Made by a program: the position numbers and the translations under genes
Assembly: GCA_964017155.1 (NCBI GenBank)
Contig: OZ024861.1
Location: 23,823,713 to 23,887,712 of the forward strand
Direction: 5' to 3'
Source of the DNA: Oasisia sp. SBJ-2009
Lineage: Eukaryota; Annelida; Polychaeta; Sabellida; Siboglinidae
DNA length: 64,000 nt
Shown: positions 19,190-29,925 of the stretch, piece after piece
How positions within the stretch are numbered: position 1 is the stretch's first letter
Layout of the letters: the number at the start of each line of letters is the position of its first letter
The notes under the pieces: generated by a model
The model's database searches: none
What the model saw: the letters and a program-made list of their open reading frames with translations, nothing else
Told to the model about the DNA's origin: nothing

Positions 19190-21470
19190 TTTACAAAGTA
19201 CAGCAGGAATATTAATTAAGAAATTTTCTGATCATCAGCCATATTTTATGTTTGTGAATACCACTCTTAAAGAGGATCAAACTACACAATTCATACAAGT
19301 TAATGTACAAAATAAAGAGGCTATGTTAAAGGTAAAAAATGAACTTAACTCAAACTCCAAACTATAATTATAATATTATCATAGATGAAATAAACCAAGC
19401 TAAAAATAAATATATGACTAGCAAATTAGTGAAATTTAACAAATACAACCATAAGAAGTCTACATGGATAACTCAAGGACTGCTAACCTCAATAAGATAC
19501 AGAGATAAACTTCACAAACAAATAAAACTCACTAATCCTGAATCTTCCGAATATGCCATATTATTGGTCAATTTAAAAACGTACAATAGCATTTTTAAAA
19601 CAGGTTTTCGTAAAGCAAAACAACTCTACTATGATAAATGTTTTAATAATTTTAAATTTGATATAAAAAACACTTGGAAAACTATAAATGAAATCCTTTC
19701 TAGAAATAAAACTAACAAATCATTTCCCAAATATTTTAAAGACTCTGATTGTGAGAGATAAATCAGAAATTGTAAACAAATGTAATATTTTTTTTACTAA
19801 TATAGGTAGTAATCTGGCAAGTAATATAAAATATAAAGGCACTCGTTAACATACATATTATCTAAATAAAACAGTAGACAGAAACTTCACATTTTGCTAC
19901 GTTGAAGAAGATATTATAAAGAGGACAATAATCAATTTACCTAACAAAAGTAGCTGTGGGTATGATGGCCTCTCCACTAAATTACTAAACATTCTTGAAC
20001 CAGCACTAACCAAATCTTTAACATTATTACTAAATCAAGTATTAACAACAGGATTATTCCCTGATAACCTAAAAATTGCAAAGGTAATTCCTGTCTAAAA
20101 AAAAGGTGAGAAAACAGTTTTCAATAATTATAGGCCTATATCACTTCTACCAGCTATTTTTTGTGTGTGTGAACAACTATCATCTTATTTAAGAGACTCT
20201 AGGCTTTTGTTTGATCATCAATATGGTTTCAGACCGAAACATTCAACAGAATATGCGGCATTAGAATTATTTGATAGAATAATAACACAACTGGATAAAG
20301 ATGAAATACCAATTAATATATATTTAGATCTCTCCAAGGCTTTTGATACAATTGATCATATAATTTTAATTGATTAATTGAAATATTATGGTGTACATGG
20401 AACAAATCTCAACTTATTCAGCAGCTACCCAGAAAATCGTAAACAATATACGGAAATTGACAATATCAAATAAATATGCTATCAATAACAACAGGTGTAC
20501 CACAAGGTTTAATTTTAGGACCACTATTATTCATCATATACATAAATTATTTTGCACAAGCAAATAAAATGTTTAACTTTCTCATTTATGCAGACAACAC
20601 AACGTTGTCAAGTACACTAAATGTGTTCAGTGATAACACACATGACCGAAATTTAGAATCTTTAATAAACGAAGAACTTGTTCAAGAAGATAAATGATTG
20701 GCTCAAAATTAATAAATTATCACTAAATGTAGTAAAATCTAAATTTATTATATTTCAAAAGAAAAAGATACAGATATTAAATCTGAAGATAGACAATGTA
20801 AATATTGATCAAGTTAAGGAATTTAATTTCTTGGGTTTAATTATAGATACAAATTTAAATTGGAAAAAGCACGCTGAACAAATATCAAATGCGTGTTCTA
20901 AGAAAATTGGAATCTTAAACAAATTGAAACATATTTTAACTCTAGATATTAAAAAAATAGTGCCACACATTAATTACTGCATCATGGCATGGGGCTTTGA
21001 ATCCAATAGAATAATAAAGTTACAAAAAAAAAGCCCTGAGAATTATTACTTTAATTACTACATTTCCCACACTGAGCCACTGTACAAACAACTTAGCTTA
21101 TTAAAAGTAGATGACATCCTTAAAATACAACAATTAAAATTTTACTATAAATATCTACACAATGACCTACCTTGCTATTTACAGAATTGGAGGTTTGTGT
21201 TTAAATACGAGGTATATGGTCATGACACAAGAGACAAAAATAAAATATACACTTATCAAATTAAACATGATTTTGCAAAGAAATGTCTCAGACATAATTT
21301 GCCACTATTATTAAATAACCTTCCTGAAATAGTGAAAGAAAAACTTATGTCACATAGTACACAGGGATTTGTAAATTATGTTAAACTGTATTTCTTACAA
21401 AGTTATGAAGTAGCATGCACTAGACAAAACTGCTATGTATGTATGCAAAATTAAGAATCTAAAACCACCT
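19190..21470 (+). pseudogene. Jockey/CR1-group non-LTR retrotransposon, EN end and RT, decayed
   Basis: The last part of the APE domain is recognised at KKFSDHQPYFMF. RT follows with KSSCGYDGLSTKLL, NNYRPISLLP, YGFRPKHSTEYAALEL and IYLDLSKAFDTIDH (first Asp). Next come TTGVPQGLILGPLLF, FLIYADNTTLSS, LKINKLSLNVVKSKF and a C-terminus with HINYCIMAWG. At least six stops or frame breaks are visible (for example near 19760, 19850, 20096, 20376, 20470 and 20695). The catalytic pair reads YADN, so the second Asp is lost. The coding strand is very AT-rich compared with the elements at 10-16 kb. This is an old, 5'-truncated copy. Confidence 0.78.
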
Positions 21471-21858
21471 AAAAACTTCATTCAGTATTTATATTTAAAA
21501 ACAGAGCCTTTTTACTTGAAATACAATAATCTTGTCAGCTGCGCACATGCATCTTCATATTATGTTTGTTTGGTGATTTATTTTTGGTTTGTTTCTGGAA
21601 CAATTTGTTCTAGGTGAAGAAATTATTCTTGTATGTAAATTTTCTGAAAGGTGGCTCCTCGATAGCGACTAGCCCGGTCTTAGAGGAGTCTCCTGACCCC
21701 AGGTTGTATTGATAATTATACACATTATTACCATGTTTGCTATGATTTTTATGTTTGTATTGTTCTGATTATTTATGTATGACTTGGATAACGTGTATGT
21801 GTGTATTGTTTTGAAATAATGGTCAAATAAAAACAAATTCTTCTTCTTCATTCTTCTT
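21471..21858 (+). repeat. 3' end of the Jockey-like element with (TTC)n tail
   Basis: The untranslated end contains a small inverted stretch (CCTCGATAGCGAC... and GTCTTAGAGGAG) and AATAAAAACAAATTC, then a TTC-rich tail at about 21838-21858. Confidence 0.5.
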
Positions 21859-22719
21859 AAAGTTATAGGAACGGAAAACAAATTCAATCATTGCACAATG
21901 CTTTATGTGAAAATGCTACATCCTACCATTAGCACTGAAATTATAACATTTCACTCATTTGAAATGTAACTCATTAGTAGTCCTTTATATCCCTGTTTTC
22001 TAATTATTCTCTTGATTTGCTCAGTTGCTGTTATTTTATAAAGCCTTAGTCTCATGTATTATGACAATAACATTTCTGTGTCTGTTCTGTATTTTTTAAG
22101 AGATGCTTCTACACTGAGATGGTAATTTTTGTGTAACGCGAGTCACAAAATTATAGATTTTTAACTTTATACAGCAGCCTTTGGTAGTCTGAGGCTGCCC
22201 ATTATAAATCTCTCCTTCTTTTTATACTTTATTAAATGATACAAACTATATCCATATCTAGTGAATCTATACTGTGATATGGGACACTGAATATGTGTAA
22301 CGTGAGTCACGTGTAACGCGAGTCACAAGAAATAGGGTATTGTAACGCAAGTCACAATGCATTTGTTAGATTTTTCTCTTCTTCTAAGACATATAACAAT
22401 GTGTTGCAAAAACATAAATAGAAGGCAGTATGAATGTGTTCATTGATGATAATTCTGTCACAAAAATTAATTTGTTTACGAATATATCCCCAAGCCCCCA
22501 CATTTCCTCTGTGTTAATAAATCACATGCTTTATAAAACACAAAACATTTTGAATCTGATTTCATCTATCACCAGTAACAAAACATTATTTTAAACATAT
22601 TGAATACACTGTAATAAGAAACAATAGATCATACTTATATTCCATAGATACAGAAAGAAATTAATTAAAAACAAAAGGGTTCAAATTGACTAGTTAACTT
22701 TGTACATTATCCCTACACA
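21859..22719. other. AT-rich region with four copies of GTAACGCGAGTCAC-type motif
   Basis: No gene was seen. The 14-base motif occurs at 22133-22146, 22297-22310 (one change), 22313-22326 and 22342-22355 (one change), all in the same orientation. Three more lie at 24478, 24664 and 24839. Confidence 0.6.
22711..22719. other. Target-site duplication CCCTACACA, left copy
   Basis: This 9-bp sequence abuts the element at 22720-23322 and recurs exactly at 23323-23331. Confidence 0.85.
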
Positions 22720-23322
22720 TAGTCTCGCTTAACCGACTGTCGGTCGGCTGTGGAACTACGCCGAGAAGACAGTCTGGCCACATTTGCCGGCTTTTGTTTG
22801 GTATCCGCGTGATCTATGCAATGCTGCCACCTCACGGACACTGCCGTAACATATATTTTTTATAAACAACTGCAAATTTGTATTTCTATTTATTTTGTGT
22901 TAATATAAGTTTAATTCTGAGTAGTTTTTATAATACAGCATTATTTGATAAAAAGGTATCCTTATTTAATTGGTATGCTATCCGTGTGGGGCTAGACAAT
23001 GCTGCCACCTCACGGATACTGGTTAATCCTGCCGTAATTCTTATTTTATAAACAACTGTAAATTTGAATTTTTACTTACTTTTGTGTTAATATAAGTTCA
23101 ATGTTGAATACTTTTGATGATGATGATGATATTATTATCTTGTAAAAATATATCTTTATTTTAATTTTTATTTCATAGTTGGCCTGAGAGCCAATCAGCG
23201 TCTCTACCCTAATCTGGGGTAAGGCTATCCGGATGTAGGAACTTAAGACCCATTAAATCCCCAGGCGAAGTTGAGGGGCTTAAAAGTACTGCCACCTCAC
23301 GGAGTCTGGATAACCGAGGCTA
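22720..23322. mobile_element. 603-bp non-autonomous DNA transposon with 9-bp target duplication
   Basis: It begins TAGTCTCGCTTAACC and ends GGATAACCGAGGCTA, whose complement is TAGCCTCGGTTATCC, giving imperfect terminal inverted repeats. It has no ORF. Internal TGCTGCCACCTCACGGA-type blocks recur three times. A second near-full copy is at 41894-42489. A 9-bp duplication is seen in Mutator-like and Rehavkus-type elements; the superfamily is inference from that length alone. Confidence 0.82.
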
Positions 23323-23331
23323 CCCTACACA

Positions 23332-23690
23332 TTGACATATGGGCTGAATGCATGTCAGACTCATACATACCAAATTTTCTACTATTCAGATAAATGTGTC
23401 CATGTGTCATTTCCATTCAGTTTTTACATACCAAAATATTTAGTTTTGCTTTGCTAGATAGCAGTCAGTTTAGGAATTATTGAGTAACATTAACTACCTG
23501 GGTACATACTTGTATACTAGGTAGGTTAACATATCAGCAGGAATTAATGAAAGATGTTAAATTGGCGGTGATAATGGGTTTTTTGCTTAAGACGCTTAAG
23601 CTTAAGACATTTATTGTTGCTCTTAAATAAAACAACATTCAGAATTATGTCTTGCATGTTTATTCATAAACATTTGACACATTCACTGGA
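23332..23690. other. No feature seen
   Basis: AT-rich sequence between the 603-bp element and the decayed basic ORF. Nothing was recognised. Confidence 0.45.
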
Positions 23691-23744
23691 ACTGAGTTTA
23701 GATTCTTTCACAACATTCACAGCCACTGGAAGACAGTGAAAGAG

Positions 23745-24100
23745 ACATCTGAAGCTCTGTACTCGAGGCAAATATAAAGATTACTGCAAACAGCTGAATG
23801 AAATGAGTACAAAGAGCCATGATGCAAAGAAGGCTAGGGAACAGAACCTGTCTTTGTCTAAACAAAAGAATCTGAAGAAAAAGAGGCAAGAGAGTGAGGA
23901 ATTGAGTAGCCAAATATCGAGCCCTGAAGAAGGCAAGTGTAAATAACAATGCCAGTTAGCAAAGCCAACAACAAAAGTAAAGATGACTTTGGGTCAGTCA
24001 CTCCCACCAACTCCAAAAGGGAGGAAAGCTGTAATGCGAAAACTGTATTGCACAGTTCAAATTGAGGCATCACCTGATCAAAAACAATCTTATCTATAAC
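23745..24100 (+). pseudogene. Decayed ORF encoding Lys/Arg/Ser-rich protein
   Basis: Read on the plus strand from about 23745, one frame gives KYKDYCKQLNEMSTKSHDAK, then KKAREQNLSLSKQKNLKKKR and a stop at 23943-23945. In another frame, VKMTLGQSLPPTPKGRKAVM then RKLYCTVQ follows. The alternation of basic and Ser-rich helix and the LPPTPKGRKAV block remind me of a DNA-binding-like protein family expanded in marine animals, but this is recognition only. There is no start codon in frame and at least one frame break. It lies between the two clusters of the 14-base motif. Confidence 0.35.
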
Positions 24101-24865
24101 AAAGCCAGATGGTGCTACACAAAGGTGCTATTCCTGTGGTACGCATTGAAACGGTCAAGTTGTTTTATGCTTGAGATAACATGTTTAGTTGGTTTTATAG
24201 TACAATTTGCATGTAAGTGGTCTTGCAAAATAATTGTAAAGGCAACTTTTATGAAAAACAATCACCTGATGTATTTCTTTTAAAACAATAATATATTTCT
24301 GGATTTAAAGCACCATGTTCAATTGTGCATTACATCCTATACAATTATACACTATTTAAAAAAGTTAATATATGTTTTTAAATGTAATATTGGGTGTTAT
24401 CTACATTAAAGACTGAATAACTCATTTTGCTGAAGCTAAAATATGCATAATGACTTATTTGTGATAATGGATTTCAAGTAACGCGAGTCACACTGTAGAT
24501 AATATATTTGTATGTTATTGAAAACATTTCAAATCACTAATCGTATTTTTTGAAACCCTATTAATTTGTGTTTCACACAAGGGTATTCATTGTTTGCTAT
24601 CATTTATACTTTAAGGAGAAACTTGTCATGTATCAAGTGACATTTTTGTGTTTTCCGTTTGCTGTAACGCGAGTCACGCTATAATTAGATACAACTAAAA
24701 TTCATACTATGTAATTTTCATTTGTTTATATCATTTAATATCTTATTCCATTTAGTTCCTCTATGCATAAGTTGAACTTTTTAAATACATTATTATAAGA
24801 GATATGTCAAAATAGTGTTCATGGAATGGTCAAAATATGTAAAGCGAGTCACGTGGAAATGCTCA
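24101..24865. other. AT-rich region with three GTAACGCGAGTCAC-type motifs
   Basis: Motif copies lie at 24478-24491, 24664-24677 and 24839-24852 (one change), spaced 186 and 175 bp apart. Nothing else was recognised. Confidence 0.55.
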
Positions 24866-25864
24866 TGACTACTTATGTGCCAATATCCTCAAAGATCGAG
24901 CATAGCAATGCGACAGGACCGAGGGATTAAGCAATCTCGTAACAATGCACGAGTCGTGGTGCTAGGAATCTAAGGAGGATAGATGTTTTCAGACGCCAGC
25001 GGAATGAAATATTTCCTTCTAATTTAACACTGACAAGAAGCGAATTCCACAAAGTTGGTGCGGCAACTAGTGATCTAACAAGATTGCCACCTAGAGGATT
25101 AACTTCATGTCTTCAAGTCCTATCTTCCTTAACTGAGAAACAAAATTCTATCAATATTTTCATAACCACTCAATATTTTTAACACTTCTATATATCCTCT
25201 CAACTCTCCTTGCCTCTAGTGTTGTTAAATCGCATCCTCTTAAGATGCATTTCATAAGTTCTATTATCCCTCAGTATTGGCATAATTTTTGTTGTTCTCC
25301 TGTGTACTGTATCTAGCATATCTATGTCCTTCTTGCAATATCGCTGGCTCCATGCTTGGAATAGTTGGTCCAACATAACAATGGATGAAACTTCATCACA
25401 TGAAAATGTGAATGATTGTGATCGTGATGTAGATACATTTTTGTATCACTATCGTCATATATATGTACCTGGTCTAGACTTTGATGTTTTAAATGACAAG
25501 GTATCCTGTTCAAAATAGGGGGCCTTGGAGGACTGCCAAGAAATCTGCAATTTACTCTTACCAGTGTTGTCAGAGTTGTTTCATGTCTTTATTATAAGTA
25601 ATGCCAGACTGAATGGCAGAATATGAATGGCTTTCAGGCAATTATTTTCAGCCTGCTGGGTTTTACGGCATGTTTGTGAAGCATCAATAAAACTCTGAAC
25701 TCGATTGTCTAAACATTCGTTCATCTGGCATTGTAACTAATAATAATTATGCATTTATGAAAACTTTCAGTCGCATGGCAGGTTGATTAAGGATACATTT
25801 CCTTATTCCAGATACTGCATATCTTGTATCACTAACATGTTTTCATCTTTGAATGCCACATGAG
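24866..25864. repeat. Dispersed repeat body, copy B (about 1 kb)
   Basis: This is the partner of 7890-8890. It lacks the exon-bearing part of the unit and is interrupted at 25865, where a hAT-like end begins. In copy A the sequence instead continues into the DIRS-like fragment. Confidence 0.75.
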
Positions 25865-26040
25865 CAGGGGTGTCATGTAACGAAGTAAAACTACTTCGTT
25901 ACTCTACTTGAGTAGTTTTTTCAAGTAACTAGAAGTAACAAAGTAAGTTTTCAACTATCTACTTCTACTTGTAACGAAGTAGTTTTATTTATGGTAACAC
26001 TACTTTTTACTTCGTTACTTTCATTTACTTCGCGATATTT
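25865..26040. mobile_element. hAT-like terminal sequence
   Basis: CAGGGGTGTCATGTAACGAA starts exactly where copies A and B of the repeat diverge. It is followed by many ACTTCGTTAC/GTAACGAAGT blocks in both orientations. CAGGGGTG-type starts with such subterminal repeats are common in hAT elements. The other end and a duplication could not be identified. Confidence 0.45.
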
Positions 26041-26270
26041 TTGTTATTTCTTTAGTCACCAGGTGGATCCAGTCTGCAGATAGGCTAGCGCTGTCGATCG
26101 CCATTTGCGCCATAGGTGAAACGGTTTGCTATTTGGCGAAAATAAATTAAAACTCTTCGCCAAATTGGCGAAACATTATTTCTGTCATTATTATTGATGT
26201 TATAAGCAATACATGACTGCATTATGCAACGCCCGGCTCTGTTGAAGTTGCCTAAACGATCGCACATCCA
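26041..26270. repeat. Repeat segment shared with 160-338
   Basis: Shared blocks include GCTGTCGATCGC, TTTGCTATTTGG, GAAAATAAATTAAAAC and AAACGATCGCACATCCAACT. The copy is diverged. No coding content was seen. Confidence 0.5.
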
Positions 26271-26793
26271 ACTGACCCAAATAACCAGTCGGCGTAACGT
26301 GACCCGCTGCCGCTGGGTAAACAATAGGTCGCTAATCCTTCCACTTAGCCATGCTCACAGACAATATGGGGGCTTACACCAATCAAGAATTGTATTTACT
26401 AGAAAATGGCATACATGTTAAGTCTCCCGGTTTCGCCGGGAGCCTCCCGGTATTGTACTACCTCTCCCGGTCTCCCGGCGGGAGCAGCAAATCTCCCAGT
26501 TTTCAATGAAACAAACAAATTCTACCTAACTTATCCAACTGGGTGTGGATAATTGGTTTTATTTCTGGCTGCTTATTGTCTGGCGTATTTTTCTGTGCCT
26601 CACAATGACAATGCCAGTTAACTAATTCTGGTAATTGCAATCGAGTGCAAGACTGAGCTAATTTAATGCTCACAAAGTCAAAGACGAAAGTACAAACAGA
26701 GACACCAGCCGCATGGACAACAAATTGAACAATGGCCTGAATTGGAGTTATTTAAATCACATCTTACTTTGGTGACTGAACATTGAAAAGCAG
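26271..26793. other. CTCCCGG-rich inverted motifs; otherwise unrecognised
   Basis: At 26420-26500 TCTCCCGG and CCGGGAG blocks alternate and could fold back on each other. They may be a transposon end. No gene was seen. Confidence 0.4.
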
Positions 26794-27181
26794 CAATGCA
26801 TATGAATACTTTGTGAGGTAGTTGAGTGCGCAGCGAGGTTAACGGATTATTATTTGGAAGTTGCATTTGAGTTGTTTTAGTAGTTTTATTAGTTTTTAGT
26901 TTAGTTTGAAGTTGCTGTAGTTTGTGTCTGTTTATTTAATGTATTATTGGAGTGGAATTCATTGGAAACACATACTTCAAGGCGAATTTCATTTTGTGTT
27001 TATGATCTTCGAAAATTCAAAGATGGCGGCACCCATGGATGGACCAAAGCCAAATGATATCGTGAACATATTGGCGTTGATGAACATGCAGGATATTGCA
27101 GGGCTTATAATAATTTCAAACTCTACAAGTTCGTTTCTCCTGCAATCAAGTTTGACAGGTGTCTTATTTAATTTCGTGTAA
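26794..27181 (+). repeat. Dispersed repeat with short conserved ORF, copy B
   Basis: This is the partner of 9583-9960. The ORF again reads MAAPMDGPKPNDIV, then NILALMNMQDIAG, with a 12-bp in-frame deletion relative to copy A. After the shared part the two copies diverge. Confidence 0.5.
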
Positions 27182-27842
27182 CTTTAAAATTACCCATCAA
27201 ATTGGATGTTTTTAGTATAATAAGGCTATATAACAAGCACAGCTACATTTGCCTCACAGGCATTGCATTTACTTTATAAAGTACATGCAGTTATTGTGTT
27301 ATAAAGCGTGGTTTTAATGTAAATGATGAGTTTCAACTTTAAAACTCATTTTTCTCCATAAGTAATTTGTGACAGGTCCCTTCTTTAAATTCCTGTAACT
27401 TTGCTACTAGTGGGAATATTTGAATACAGTAAACAGTGCAGGATATGTAAATAGTGTACCTTTCCATTTCTTAAAAAAAGGATATAATGTTTTGTCAATG
27501 TGATTGGTTTTGCTAGGCTGCCACACATATCCAACACCCGCTCAAGTATTGTGGTATTTATGGTGGTGTACCTGGAGGCGTATACTGTATAATTAACTAT
27601 AATCCACCCTATTTATTATGCAGTTCCATTTTGTGGACCTCAATTACTGCGTTATAATGAGGCGCGACTGTACATCAGGACCTCAACACCTTGGAGGAAT
27701 GGGAGAGGAAGTGGCACATGACTATCAGTCACAATGAAGTGCTAGCCTCACAGGGCTCTACTCAATACTACACCAGCTGCTAAAGATCTAGCTGCAGAAC
27801 TAACCACCTACCTTCACTGGGGAAAACACATCCAGGCTACCA
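27182..27842. other. AT-rich, no gene seen
   Basis: No array or hairpin was recognised. The last 150 bases lead into a retroelement fossil and may belong to it. Confidence 0.45.
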
Positions 27843-28496
27843 TTGCCAAACAACCCGAACAAGTACTTTCACATACAGAAACCTTTACAGGTGCCTCCAC
27901 AGGTGCACTCACATTGCTACAATGGTCTAGTTGCCCCTGTGTTGGAGTATACCTCTGTCGTGTGGGATTCCAATCAGCAACACCTGATAATCACCATCGA
28001 AGCCATCCAGTGCTGTGCGGCTAGGAGACTCTACCATGAGTTGAGCCACTATACCAATGCCACAGAACGTGTGAACAGACTAACTACAGACCCTCCACTC
28101 CACATTAGCAGTGTCAGCAGCAGGGCCATCCTTGTGTACAAGATAATGAGTGACCTTGTGGGCATCATGCCAACTGAGGGCACACTGACAGGAAGCAACC
28201 GTCTCACCAGACGACAACCCAACCAGCTCCTCCTGCCTTACTCCAGGTCCAGGTCCAGGTCCAGGTCCAGGTCCAGGTCCAGGTCCAGGACAAACACACT
28301 CATTCTACCCCTCATCCATCCGACTGTGGAGCAACATCACCATCAGAGTATCCTCGGCCAGCACCCTAACAGCACCCGAAAGCGGCGGTTGAGATCCGAG
28401 TTAAGAGCACCAACTACACATTCTTCAAAAACTAAAAAAATGTTTTTAGCAATGCTTTTAAACTGGGCATATGCAAACTGTGGAATGTTTCTCTGA
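27843..28496 (+). pseudogene. Non-LTR RT C-terminal fragment with hexamer expansion
   Basis: HCYNGLVAPVLEYTSVVWD, then IEAIQCCAARRL and RAILVYKIMSDLVGIMP, follow the C-terminal pattern of non-LTR RTs (LVRPxLEYxSxVWD, RRAARF, R..LxxxYKI...G). A (CCAGGT)8 microsatellite at 28242-28289 adds a Ser-Arg repeat to the frame and is not ancestral. The catalytic domain is absent. Confidence 0.6.
28242..28289. repeat. (CCAGGT)n microsatellite
   Basis: Eight near-perfect hexamers lie inside the retroelement fossil. Confidence 0.95.
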
Positions 28497-28588
28497 GAAT
28501 AAATGGCTGCCATGGTTGATAGAAATTTTGGTAAAGAAAGTACTTGAAAACAACATATGACAAAAGATTTGCCATCTCATGCACTTAC

Positions 28589-28639
28589 CATCTCCAAGGT
28601 TGACTCCGGGTAATCCCTCGACACCTTTCAGAGGAAAGC
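28589..28639 (-). CDS. Candidate phase 1-1 exon (51 nt), exon after the signal peptide
   Basis: The exon runs from 28639 to 28589. The acceptor is strong (TTTGTGCTTGTCACAG after a pyrimidine-rich stretch) and the donor is GATG/GTAAGTGC. In phase 1 it reads FPLKGVEGLPGVNLGD. The first split codon, T from the signal exon plus GC, makes Cys. There is no stop and the length is a multiple of three. Its ending GGAGATG/GTAAG matches the style of the downstream unit exons, but the surrounding intron is different. It would encode the first residues of the mature secreted protein. Confidence 0.5.
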
Positions 28640-28715
28640 CTGTGACAAGCACAAAATGAAAGTTGGAATTTGTTGAAAGTCTGTGATAACATGTTTCTAA
28701 TGCCTCCAAATGCAA

Positions 28716-29433
28716 ACAAGAATAGGTTTAACAGGAAATAATAACTATTCTGCATACAAGTAATTAGTATGTGCTTTGTTACATAAATTATTATGATTTA
28801 TTGTTTTTATTATATTGTTTAAACAACTGCTTTACAATGAAATAATATTGAAACCACACCATTATATTTGTGAAGTACACATCCATTCAGATGTGACAAA
28901 GCTACTCAAATTATAGTAATTGTGTTCCACTACTTCTAAATTCTTGAACAAATTTGAACTATTTCATGATATTTCAAAGACCACAAAATATCTTTAATTT
29001 AACTAAAAAAGTTCAATTTTGCCAAATATTTCATGGAAACAATTAGCAGTGAAAATCATGACTTCAGTGACAGTTATTTTTCAAAGTATGTAGAATGTCT
29101 CCTGGAATTTGTTAACCTCCTAGGTGAGATCAACCATTTTGCTTAGCAAAATTCAGGCCTTGACAATAATGCATTGGCCCAGTTGGCCCATTAAATAACC
29201 TTGTTGTTTTCCAGCCTGTTTTACAGCATGACATAGTCAGAAACTCAGAATTCAATCCGTACTGGCCGAGTTCAACCCTTGTTGTGACGACAAGTTCATC
29301 ATTGGTTCAGTGCTAGGGAAATAATCGATGGATTAATCGTGGGAATATAATAATCGTTATGTCAGTTCAAAATATCTAATGATGTTCAGAATTTAATTTA
29401 ACATCCACAGATATTCATGTGAACAGACAGACA
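28716..29433. other. AT-rich, no gene seen
   Basis: Intron-like sequence between the 28.6-kb exon and the next retroelement fossil. Nothing was recognised. Confidence 0.45.
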
Positions 29434-29925
29434 TGGCAGGAAGGGAAGAGGAGCTAGCTAACTTGGTGGAGCGCCTCGCAGATGAAGGATCCAAACCTCA
29501 AATTCTCGCCAGGATCGCCCAGACCACAGCAGCACTCACAAAACTCAAGACCATCTAGAATGACAGGAAAATAGCGCTCAGCACAAAGATCAGACTGATG
29601 CGCTCCCTGGTCATGTCCATATTCCTATACACCTGTAAGTCTTGACACTAACAGCAGACACAGAGAGAAGGATACAGGCTATGGAGATGAGATGCCTCAG
29701 AAAGCTTCTCAGCATCACCTACAGAGACCACATACCCAACGAAGATGTGCGAAACAGAACTCGGCAAGCCATTGGGCCCCATGACAACCTCTTGACCACA
29801 GTAAAGCGATGCTAACTGAAATTGTACGGACACGTAACAAGATCTAAAGGGCTTGCCAAGACAATCCTGCAGGGCACAGTACAAGGAAGGAGAAGGAGAG
29901 ACAGACCAAGGATCTTGTAGCTACA
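29434..29925 (+). pseudogene. RTE-like RT C-terminal fragment
   Basis: EELANLVERLADEGSKP, then TKIRLMRSLVMSIFLYTCKS, RIQAMEMRCLRKLLSITY, RNRTRQAIGPHDNLLTTVKR and LKLYGHVTRSKGLAKTILQG follow the C-terminal region of RTE-type RT proteins. The fragment has at least three stops. It ends at GRRRRDRPR, where relatives continue GRPxxxWxDNIxEWTG. A fragment with that continuation begins at about 38700. Confidence 0.65.
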
